NCBI GenBank assembly: GCA_034770075.1
Contig: JAVJAP010000025.1
Span: forward strand, 124,001-188,000
Length of the DNA: 64,000 nt
Direction: 5' to 3'
From: Aralia elata
Taxonomy: Eukaryota > Streptophyta > Magnoliopsida > Apiales > Araliaceae
Positions 36,388 through 47,400 of this stretch are shown here, one piece after another (the stretch's first letter is position 1; each line of letters starts with the position of its first letter). A model generated the notes under the pieces. The model saw nothing but the letters and a program-made list of their open reading frames with translations. It was not told the origin of the DNA and did not search any database. Both the position numbers and the translations under genes were made by a program.

Positions 36388-37330
36388 AATATATATCTGA
36401 GAGCATTGTAAGATATCTGATGTGGGTAGATTGAGCCCCATGCTTGGCACTTCCTACGCGGTGCAGATAGTGTAGGTGTGTCGTCGATGTTATGAGATAT
36501 GTACGATCATGACTGGTAAGTGTAAGATATGGAGTTTATGTGTGAGTTTGTGATTTTGGGAAGCATTGAGCTTTATGCTTTGCAAGCCCAAGTTTATGAT
36601 ATTCGGTAGCATTGTGTTTTAGGCCTTACAAGCCCGTGTAAGTTATTTAATGACTATCTATTTTTGGATAACTAAAAAGGTGAGACATCGTGTAAGTGGA
36701 ACTCATGTTTTTAATATGGATCCAATGTAAGTTGCTCTCCAATATATATGTAAGATATGATTTCGTCTATTTTGTAAGTTGTAAGATTATGAGTAAGTTT
36801 GAGTAAATATGAGTAAGTTAGCATAAGTAAAGTATGATTTGAAAAATATCTTATCTTAAGTAAGTTCTTTTTGCGAGAACTTTGGTAGTATGCAATTTTG
36901 ATTAGTAAGTTTAAGTTATGAGTAAGTATATTCAGAAAGTATTTTGTTACATTGTGACTATTTTATATTTTCTTTATATTTATGGTAAGATTATTTTCCT
37001 TGTAAGTGATGAGAAAAAGTAAGTTATAAACTAATATTTTAGAGTGCATCTTATTCTAATAAGTTGTAAGAATATCTTATTTCTATCTTCTTTTCAAGAA
37101 AGGATTTATGGTAAGTTCTTCTAGTTGATTCATGATATTGCAAATAATTTATTCATCTTTATTCATTCTTTTTAATTTTTGTTTGTTTATATCTGTATAT
37201 GAGCATTTTTGCTTACTGCCGGTCCTTTTTTATTACTCCTAGCAGGTAACGGGCTTTAGCTTGGGTTGATTTTGTACATGAAAGTTGCAATGCTAGAGTT
37301 AGCTATTACTTCAACTTTAAATTAGGAGTT
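35274..37330 (+). repeat. Continuation of the split Gypsy LTR begun at 25464
   Basis: It follows the right target-site copy of the Reina-like element. There are no coding frames. It contains many gtaag words, an AT microsatellite (36346-36396), paired segments with gcattg(a/t)g...tt(t/a)(t/g)g(c/g)(t/c)tt(g/a)caagccc (36562-36630), and gcaggtaacgggctttagcttggg near 37240, a phrase seen near the 3' part of long Gypsy LTRs. No LTR end was found before the antisense fragment at about 37330. Confidence 0.55.
36346..36396. repeat. AT microsatellite
   Basis: Long run of alternating A and T with one interruption (tatacatata). Confidence 0.9.
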
Positions 37331-37350
37331 ATTATACATAATCAATTCAT

Positions 37351-37560
37351 TATCTTTAATCTCTACCATTCATTAGTTATCTATATGTTTCACAATGCAA
37401 GATTATCATTAATTTACCACTTATTAATTATCCACACATTTCACATTTCAAGATTTTTATCTATGTCATTCATTAGTTATCCACACATTTCATATTTTAA
37501 AATTATCTTTAATCTATACCATATATTAGTTATCCACACGTTTCCCATTTCAAAATTATT
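37351..37560. repeat. Tandem repeat, four units of about 55 bp
   Basis: Units share attagttatccacacatttca and atctttaatct-type cores with changes. Confidence 0.75.
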
Positions 37561-37692
37561 ATTATATTATCCATCTTCTACATTATTGACTTAATGTATT
37601 AATATCACAGATATCAGTGTTCTTCAAATAATGAGTCTGTCTAACTATTTAATACCTGTGACTTTTAATTATGTAACTTTTCATTACTACCC

Positions 37693-37972
37693 TTGCTACA
37701 GTGACAATTATTGGTTCAATAATGTGAATTACTGTGCAGTTGCTACTGTGACGATTATTGGTTCAACAATATGAAATATTATGTATTTGCTACTGTGACA
37801 ATTATTGATTCAATAATATAAAATACTGTGCATTTGCTATTGTGACAATTATTGGTTCAATAATGTGAATTATGCAGTTGCTATTGTGACGATTATTGAT
37901 TCAATAATATGAAATACTGTGCATTTGCTATTGTGACAATTATTGATTCAATAATATGAAATATTGTGCATT
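37693..37972. repeat. Tandem repeat, six units of about 47 bp
   Basis: Each unit reads about ttgcta(c/t)(t/a)gtgac(a/g)attattg(g/a)ttca, then ataatatgaaatactgtgcat. The sense-strand LTRs at 14447 and 21794 hold only two or three diverged units at the matching place, so the array has expanded here. Confidence 0.85.
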
Positions 37973-40401
37973 ACCGCGTGTTAGTGTGGAATACCGTGTG
38001 CTACTATGGAACACCGCGTGCTACTGTAGAATAGCGCAAACTACTATTCCTTTATCACCGGGTATTTTAACAGTTAAAGGTAACAGTTCCGTCAATAATT
38101 TTTTTTATTAAAATGGTTATTTCTGTCGTTTTCTATATCCGACAATTATTTCGTTATAAGATCCACCAATGATTGGTTGTTTCAGCGTCGTCGTACTTTT
38201 CCGAATATTTCTCGACATAACGAATATTCCCTAACATACTTTTTTTTATTTTTTATAATTTGCACATATCACCTTAACTTTAATCTTTTTATCAATTTAA
38301 ACTTTACTGTTTATAATAATATTTATAAAGAAAATTAAGTTTTATTTATAAAAGTTGGGGTCTTACAACTAATCACTAAGAAAAATGTATTTACTTGAGG
38401 TTATGTTAAGTTGTTTTAAGTCCCTCTTCAATTGACTTAACAACAGTTAGTGTTTTTTAGAATCGTAGAGTAGAGCTTTTAGAACTTGGACTATCATCAC
38501 TTTGTTTCTTGATGAATCGTTAGTTGTAAAGCTCAAAGTTGTAGTCCTTCTATAGAGTCCACTTGGGATTTTTTCGTTGAGAAGTTACTGTTGCTCCATT
38601 TTGTCTTTGACACTTGTCAATATTCAATTGTTTGACTTTGAATTGTTGTCTGCTAAGACCACATCATGTCGCTTTCTTTAGTACCGTGAACAATGCAGTT
38701 GCAGACACATGTCCTTATCCTTGCAAATATAGTTGTTAAATAGTGCTTCAAAAGTCTTGTCCTTATCGTAAACACATATGAAAATCATCCTTGAGGGGTG
38801 TGACGCCCCCAAATTCGGGTCTCTAAATACCCGGATCCGGATATCACGATCCAATACAAACATTCACCTCTAACAACATATGGTAACTAAAATGCGGAAT
38901 ATAATAAACATACGTTGTTCATTTCAAAGGTGTTACTAGTCCCAGAATACAAAAAAAACCTTAATTACTTACACAAATCCATACCCTAAATAAAAGTTAG
39001 GGTTTAAATTACATTAACGGAAATCAACTATACGTAAATTTAAAATCTGCTACATGAAGCCTATTACTTCATCTTTTCTTTTCCTTTGTTCTTCCCTGAC
39101 GTCTCGGGTTTAGCTGCAATGAAGTCATGATATAGCAAGAATAAGCAACGAGTTTGCTCAGCAAGTTTAAAGTACGACAATAAGGATATATCATGATGAA
39201 GGGAATATAGAAAGAGAATTCAACAATTATCAGAAGCACGTACAATAAATGCTTTTAGAACAATTGATAGTTAAGTAGACTTTGAACAATAACTTCCAAA
39301 GGAGTCAATAGCTGGTTGACCCTCTGGTTACTGGCTACAGAATAAGTACTTGAGGGGATCAGCCTTGCGTACGCTATGTATATGCATAACATTTAACTCT
39401 GCTATTTGTACCTTATTTACGGTACATGGGGTACTCCCCTATAATAAAAGGGGTGTTCATTCAGTCTAAGAATCCTTACCATTGATTGGTTCAGATAGCT
39501 TTTATCAATTCTTACATACGTGCCTGACCGAGACAAGGGTTCAGACTTAATCATGAATAGTTCGTGAATTTCAGAACTTAGATAATTATACGAATTCAAA
39601 TGCACAAGTGCGAATGCCAATGAATACTTAGATGTGGAATAATTTTAAAATTAATTAGACCACTTAAAGCATGCTTGGAGATAATATTCGAGCTTAAAGA
39701 ATAACTTGCAATAATATATACCTTCTGCACGAATTAAAAATAATGCATAAGGTTTAGAAATATTGCTCAATGTAAAAGTTGGGTAAGGTAGAACTTGCAT
39801 TCAATATACTGAAAGAATGAAGTTAGGGAACTTGCATGTTTGCTCAGCTACAGATAAATTTAGCTTTAATTAATTGGTCTTGGATAACCTATCAGTTGAT
39901 AAAGTCGGTTTATCCATTAGCATTGCATAACTGTATATCGACACACTCACTTATGCTATTTATTTAGCAGGAAATCAATTCACCATATACAGTTAACCAC
40001 TATCTAATCATTAGCTAAACGGAAATTTAGTTAATGACCTTTAATTGTCTCTAAGTATAGGTTAATAATCCCTATTTATTATTTATGAAAATAAATAATA
40101 AATTTATTATGGTCTAATAGCAACTAGATATTAATTGATCACTTATTAAATACTTAATGTATTAATCCTACACACACTTACTTATTATTTAATATAAATT
40201 ATTTAATAATTTTATTATCTTTATTTATTAAGGGCCAAAGATGTTTACCTTATTAATTGTACTTAATCATGATTTCATTAATGATTAAGTACTCGTTATG
40301 CTTATCAGCTTTATTCATAACTAATTAGTATTAACTAAATAGTTAGATATTTATCATCTGTACGTCTCATTTATTGAGAAAATGACAAACAATTATTTAT
40401 T

Positions 40402-40790
40402 AACTGTATCCATATTTAATTATTATTTAAATCAAATAATAATTAAATATTTATTATCTTTATTTATTATTTATTAATAATAAATAATTATTATTAACTG
40501 TATTCATATTTAATTATTATTTAAATCAAATAATAATTAAATATTTATTATCTTTATTTATTATTTATTAATAATAAATAATTATTATTAACTGTATTCA
40601 TATTTAATTATTATTTAAATCAAATAATAATTAAATATTTATTATCTTTATTTATTATTTATTAATAATAAATAATTATTATTAACTGTATTCATATTTA
40701 ATTATTATTTAAATCAAATAATAATTAAATATTTATTATCTTTATTTATTATTTATTAATAAATAATTATTTTATTAACTTTATTTATAA
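40402..40790. repeat. AT-only tandem repeat, about 94 bp, four copies
   Basis: Units begin near aactgtat(c/t)catattt at 40403, 40496, 40590 and 40684 and consist almost wholly of A and T. Inside each, attattatttaaatcaaataataat is a near-perfect inverted repeat. Degenerate copies continue to about 40920. Confidence 0.9.
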
Positions 40791-40976
40791 TTAAATATTT
40801 ATTACTTTTATTTATTATTTATGGATAAATAATAATTAATTATTAACTTTACTTATATCTAATTATTATTTAGGATTAAATAATAATTAAATATTTATTA
40901 CCTTTATGTGTTATTTATTGGTAATACTTATTTACTAACTCTATCATTATTTAATGATAGTGAAACTTTTATTATC

Positions 40977-40978
<2 letters not shown>

Positions 40979-41014
<36 letters not shown>

Positions 41015-41015
41015 T
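40979..41015. repeat. TTA microsatellite
   Basis: About ten uninterrupted tta/att units. Confidence 0.9.
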
Positions 41016-43268
41016 CAATTGATTACCAACAATTAAGCCAACGATAGGTATATATAATCTCTGTTAGGCATAACAGTCATAAAACCCCAATGAATGAATC
41101 GCACAACTCATGCTCAATCCATTTCAACCATTACTTGTTGTGCTTCCAAATACACAGCACTGGCCTGATTCTATATAGAACTTTAGACTGCCCAACCTTA
41201 AGGTTTATCAGCTTCTCAACAGGAAATAACATGTTACCATAACAGAGTTCCAACCCCCAAAATAACACAATGCAGTGCAACCAATACAATACCCAAAATT
41301 CTCAAACCCAAACAATATTATTCAATATCTAGTTTTCAAACCAAGCAATTTATTATCGAACAACCAACACAATACAATGCTACTATATGGGTAAATCTCT
41401 CAACAGTACAGTCCCAAAACAGGGGAACAACACAATCTCAATCGTAGAAGAAAGAAAATGAATGAACTAATCACATTACCAGGTTTCCCAAATCAAAACC
41501 AAACAAGTATATTAACAACTCATTACCAGATTTTAGACCCAAAATTATAATACAATGTTCTGAGTTTTCAACCCAAGCAGTTACAATACTATGCAGTGTA
41601 ACCTGAATCAAACAAAACCATTACAGTAGCTTAATAACCTATTTCTATACCTTGTGTTTGATCGCGCCGCTGTCCTCCTCCTTCTCCCACAGTACACAAC
41701 CCAGTTGGGCATCAACAGTGGCTTCTCGTTGCAATTACTTTCTCTGAGATTCTCGAGCCCTAATTTCTAACTGAGAACTCTCAACAAAGGAATTGACGAT
41801 TTCAGGGTTTGGGGGGTTTAATTTATAATAAATCTTTTACCCAAATTAGCTGGATATTACCCCATTCGTCTACCTAAGGACCGTCGGTAGGAAAGGGGAC
41901 AGCGATGGTGGCTCGCCGGCTGGCCTTTGAGCCGTGTGCCTCGCCTGTCACTTCGCCAAAAACCTGGGACCTTTGGTCCGTTCGATTCTTCTGCTCGGTC
42001 GCTCCCTCAAACCCTCGATTAACCGTCGGTCGACGTTCCTCCCGTCCTTCGCTTGTCTGGTTGATTGCTTCACGTTGTCGCCGGCGTACGCCTGACGACT
42101 CTTCCTTCAGTCAATCGCTCACTCCCGTTCGATTGATTGAAAAGCCAAAGGTTATTTTGGTTGGATTTGCGGGTGTGAGTTCGTTTGGCTCAGTTGAATG
42201 CTCAAACTAGCTTCTGGTTGGATTTTTCCCCAAATTTTGAATTCACCGGCTCTAATATTCCCCAATCCCAAATCAGTCGACCCGTTTGCAATTCATAACC
42301 CGGCTGGCAAGGAAACAAGGATGGGCTCACAACTAGTGGGTCGGCTAAATGAATGAGGGGCGGCCCAAAAGAAAAATAATAGGGGAATTGGGCAAACAAA
42401 AGAAAATGGGTCATCCTAATTAAAGAAAATGACCCCAATTAGATTAACCGCCATACATTTCCAATATTTTCAATTAAATAACTAAGTTAATTAATTATTC
42501 ACTTGAATATTTATTTCACCCAAAATTCCTCATTAGAATTATTTAATCCGATACTGATAAAATTATTTATTTAATTTCCCAATTTTCTTGCAAATAAATT
42601 CTTAGGGTTAACTCGCTAATTTATTTAAACTATCAGTGAGTCCCTTTAATGCACAGAAAATTATTGGATCACATATGTATATAATTAAATAATAATACCC
42701 ACATGGATCCAATTAAATTCGTAAAATTAAATAAAACGAATTTCATATGTTAAAATAAATTGTACAAGATTTTAAAAATTCCTGGGCATTACAAGGGGCG
42801 TGTTTAAGGTTTATGATCATGCCATAACTTGTCACCGACTTATCAGAGTGTTTATACTCTACAATTTTAGCTCTAGTAGTGAAATCGTAGAATCGTTCTC
42901 CAGATAGCAGAATAGCTTGGGCTCTACTATATTTACTTTACGTTTGTAGTGATTCTGCGATTCTGGCTCTACAAACTGACATTTACTCTACAATCTTAAA
43001 ATGACTTCAATTAACTTTGTGATCTTGGAGTAGTTTTGAATTCAGTTCTACGAAAATCTTTTGGTATTGGAAAACTTAACTATTACAAGGATTACATAGA
43101 CAAGATCTAAGATTTGGATCAACCTAACAAATTTGATTCCTAACTAAGTCCTTTTACCTATTATATTTCTCAATGACTTTACAAAACATATTTGTTATTA
43201 CAAATATACATTAAATTTGAGTTATCATCAAATCAAATAAGGGTCCACATAATATGCAAGTACTAACA

Positions 43269-44468
43269 GTTTTTGAGCTGGATCCACACTATTTGAAACC
43301 ACTCCTTATTCGTAGAAACCACTTCGCACCAATCCAAACGATTTCATGTTGTAGTTTTTAATTTAAGCAAACATATCAAAGTAGTTTCATGTGTAATTTT
43401 TATTCGCAACCGCACAAACCTACACTATGCTCACCCTAAATGTAAGAATTGGGGAAATGATGTCGAGGGAGAAGAACAACATGGCAGGAACTATGAGAAG
43501 GATAATGAGGGAAGACGAAAGATGTAAGCCAAGGCAATCGTTTCAGTAGTTCTATTGTTATGAAGTCCTATATTTTTGTAATAATAAATAGGAACTAAGA
43601 TAAATTTTAAATTAACTTCAGATAATTGAATGAATCCAGCTAAATACTTATGTATCTTATGCTATGTCGCCTTGTACACAAAATCTGCATAGTTTATGTC
43701 AATAGTATTTATCTCGCTATGTCATTTTGTACACAATATTTGATGTATAATTTATGTCAGATTTGACTTCCCTCAGTTATATCTCGCCCTCCCCCCTAAT
43801 ACACTATTTATTTGATCTTATTAATTTTGTTAATAATGAGAAAATTAATAAGACATGTTAATAAATAGTTTATGATATTAAAATGAATCTTACTAAAAAT
43901 TAAAATCATTAAAAATATTTTCTCCGTCAAAAGCTTAAAAGATTTTTCAACTATTAAAATTTTGATAAAAAATTCACATGCTCATCAAATAGTGAAAAAA
44001 TGTTGGATTACTTTCGTTTTTAAAATAATTATACTACTAAATATTATAAATTAATTGACCGATATTAATTTCAATTGAACTATCTAAAATATGATATATT
44101 GGATAGAATTTGAGAGAATTCGTAATAAAGGGAGCTAACTACGTTTTTGTCAATAATATTACTTTTGCAATAATATTTTGGTGACAAAAAATTGAACAAA
44201 AAAAATACAAAATAATATGTATGATAGTAATTGAATTTAACTATTAAACCTACTGATATACAGTGAAACATCAATTATTTGTAATTAGATATATTATTTT
44301 ATATTTAATTTTTTATAATTAGTTTTGTTACTGTAAGATTACTACTAAAATCCAAAAAGGCAAAAAGAAACTACCAAAAAAGGTGCTAACAGCTGAAACT
44401 CTGTTAGTCTATCCTATTTTAGCACCTTCTATCTCTACCATTCCCTCTCTATAATCCACTCTTCCCAA
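43269..44468 (+). promoter_or_regulatory. Upstream region of NOL
   Basis: About 1.2 kb separate the last LTR from the NOL start codon. It has no coding frame. AT-rich DNA runs to about 44340. A pyrimidine-rich leader (caccttctatctctaccattccctctct) lies within 80 bases of the ATG, typical of plant 5' untranslated leaders. I cannot place a TATA box or transcription start with confidence. Confidence 0.4.
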
Positions 44469-47400
44469 ATGGCAATAGCCACTACCACCACCGCTGCTAC
44501 TACAACCTCCCCATACCTCTACCCTCCTCGATTCCCCTCTTCTCTCCCTCAATCAACCGTTAAATTCGACCGTTACGGTTTCTCTACCGCTGGTTCCCGC
44601 CATAAACCCCTCAATTTAGCAGAGCCTGGTGCGAATTCTTCACATTCTCGGGTTTTTACGGTCAAAGCTTCTTCATCAGAGCCAATGGTTCCTCCTTACA
44701 ACGTTTTGATCACTGGCTCTACAAAAGGTTGGTCTCATTTGGTTTGTGTTTAGCTATTTATACTCAATTTATCATCCTAGAGTTAAAATTGAGAGATGAT
44801 TGATTTTTCTTGATTATAGGCTTTGTTTTACTCTAGTTCCTTACATTTTATCTGTCCTGGAATTGGGATTTTTTTTTTGGAACTCAGAAAGTTAGAGGGA
44901 AAATTAAAGAAAGAAAAGGAAAATAAAAAATAACACTGTGTTACTGAGTTTTAAAAATGACGGAAAAGAAAAAAAAAAGATAGAAAACTTAAGTTTTTTA
45001 ATGAATAGAGAAGAAATGAAATGGAAGGAAAACTTGGTGACTTTTCTTGCCAAAGTTTTTTGTCCAAAAATGGTCGGAAAACTAAATAAACTAATTAAAT
45101 TTTTTATAATACCTATTGTACCTTTACATTATAAACATAACAAAACTTATATAAAGGTGAAATAGTATTTTGATATAAAAATCAGAAACAAATGTAAAGA
45201 AAGATGGTATAGCCGTATAGGTTTTAATAGTAGTACACATAATGTTAAAGATTATCCATTTACATTAAAGTTGGTCGTAAATTCTTTGAAACTATATATA
45301 ATTAGACCAATTTTGACTTTTTGAAGTGCATGTGAAACATTTCAAATTCAAAGTTGATATTAATTCATTTAAATTTTGAAAACAATAAATCTTGTAATTA
45401 GTAGTGCCATTTAGATAGATGTATTTGAAATTAGTAGTACTTTTTAGATAGTTGTATTTGAAAATATCTCAAATTGACTTCAAAAGTCAGAATTGATCTT
45501 ATAGTGTGGAGCAGAGGGAGTGTATAGTTTGGAATATTGTAGTTTTCTTTGGTTTTGAAATTGATGTATGACACATGCAATGCAAGTGTTTTTGTCAGTC
45601 TTTATAAAATATATTGAAATTATACATCTCGACTCGAACAAACATACTTTTGAAAGTAGTTATGTGGAGAAAAGTAGCTTCCATGACATAGTTTTGAAAA
45701 TTTAAAAGAATCTATATCAAAAACTTATTAAAATATAAAACGAAACTATAATAAAAACTGAAAAAAAATTGCTTGGCAAGTTTCAAGTAAAGAGATGGTT
45801 TTATGTTACGATTTTATATGCCACATCTATTGATGGGCTGGCTTAATGTGGTAAAAGAGACTTGTTGTGTGACACGTGATGAGTGTGGTCGACAAGGTAT
45901 AGAATACAATTCATGTTTTAAAGAGTTTTATTTATTTATTTTTCTAGTGGATTCTTACTTTGTTAGTTTCGTATATTTAGATAGTTACTTTTTGAGTTCA
46001 TAACATCAAAGTTAATTCTCATGCAACAACATAATAGATTTGATGCATCAAAACGATGCACTAATTATGGTAGTGTCTTCATTTATAAATTAAATTTTAG
46101 TAAACATAAGTACCATGATAAATATAAGGTTTTGTTAGTGGACTAAGCTACTTGAATATATTATTATGTGGGGTTTGTCGAACTCTATATTTGGTGTGTG
46201 GATTGTGGAGTGGGTAATGTCCCGCTTCTGTGAAGGATTTGTTACTTACTCGATTCAAAGACTTTGGGGGAGGAAATATGTTATGTAAGTGTGCATCCTT
46301 TTAAGTGCTTTAGGGGATTTGGGATGAGCGTGATGCTTAGCTTTTCACGGACAGTTCTCTATAATTTGCTTTGCTGCAAGAGAGGATTATTTTTCTGGCT
46401 TCGCTTTGGCTTCAATCGTATTTTTGTGTCTAATCATTGTAGAGTTGGAGAGGTGCTCTCTTTTTAGCATTTTCCTTTTATTTCCATTTGTTATAGGGTG
46501 TTTGGACTCCTCGTCCGCCCTTTGCTTGTAATTTCTTTATCCTTCTAACAAACTTTCTTTTTATATCTAGAAGGGAAAACACTAAGCAACTTAAAGTGAT
46601 CATTAAATCACCTGTTTCATACTAGATTACTAGTTTTTGGACATTAAACCTACATTTGTTAGGTCAAATTCAAAATAAAATAAAATACAAAAAATATAAA
46701 AAACTAAAGTGATAGACTCCACGACACGCTTGCGTGAGGTGGTCATCGCCGGGATCGTTTCTAGTAAAGCTTTAAGAGTGGAACTCTCTCGACACCGCAA
46801 CCCAACGTCTATAATGAGACGAGAACCTTGGTACAATCGATTAAGCAATGAATTATGCGTTGAATGGAACACCACCGACACCTAAACCCCGTGTTTATAG
46901 AGAAACAGGAACCTCGGTACAATCGACGATTGATGCCGTAGAAGACGCCACACACAACTATGTATCGTTGTATGATAAGTCAAATTGAATCTCAAAGAAA
47001 AACTAAGAAAATAACTTAGGAATTCTTCAAAGAACCAAAAGTAGAGAATAACCTCACAAGTATGATAAAAATCTGAATATTATTGAATTGTACTATTACA
47101 TAACCCATGTATTCTATTTATACTAATAGAATAAACCTTAAAGAAACCCTAAATCCTAAAAAAAATAGAAATACTAGTTATCAAGTAATTAGGAAGCAAA
47201 TCTATCTAACAAATATCCTAACTACAATAAAATTATGAAAGATATGATAAATCCCTTAAATAAAGCAAATAATCTTAGAAAATCTAGAAAAACGCGTTGG
47301 AAAGTGTGTCCTCGAAATCCGTGTCGGCCGCGCTAGGATTTGGTCTGGTTTGGGCGCGACAGCGCTGGTAGTCTAGAGAAAGATTTTTACGTCTACAGAG

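Larger units (their letters stand above)
37330..38367 (-). repeat. Antisense Tekay-like LTR fragment
   Basis: On the minus strand it starts TGTAAGACCCCAAC (at 38367) and follows the first part of the LTRs at 14447 and 21794, including the gtcgtcgtactt and ggcgt-type segments. It is a relative, not a copy of the same insertion. It contains two tandem arrays (37351-37560 and 37693-37972). The LTR 3' end is missing. Confidence 0.7.
38799..42793 (-). mobile_element. Solo LTR, 3995 bp, antisense, TSD AGGGG
   Basis: On the plus strand it starts TGTGACGCCCCC and ends GGGCATTACA. agggg lies on both sides (38794-38798 and 42794-42798), a perfect 5-bp duplication. There is no interior, so it is a product of LTR-LTR recombination. 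Its minus-strand end (GAATTTGGGGGCGTCACA) closely resembles that of the LARD-like LTR, so the two are probably related lineages of long LTRs. It includes the 94-bp tandem array and a GC-richer segment near 41880-42160. The 101-codon frame there looks incidental. Confidence 0.85.
38368..43268 (-). repeat. Antisense LTR (same family as 29040-30537), split by a solo LTR
   Basis: On the minus strand it starts TGTTAGTACTTGCATA at 43268. It shares with the solo LTR at 29040 a segment like ggacttag...gttaggttgatcc and the cgtagag word array. Only 38368-38798 and 42799-43268 belong to it; between them is the insertion at 38799-42793. The end near 38368 is cut by the antisense Tekay-like fragment. Confidence 0.6.

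Noticed and set aside
41905..42210. 101-codon frame in a GC-richer part of the 4 kb solo LTR
   Set aside because: It lies wholly inside an LTR, with skewed composition and no domain; GC-rich DNA leaves frames open by chance.
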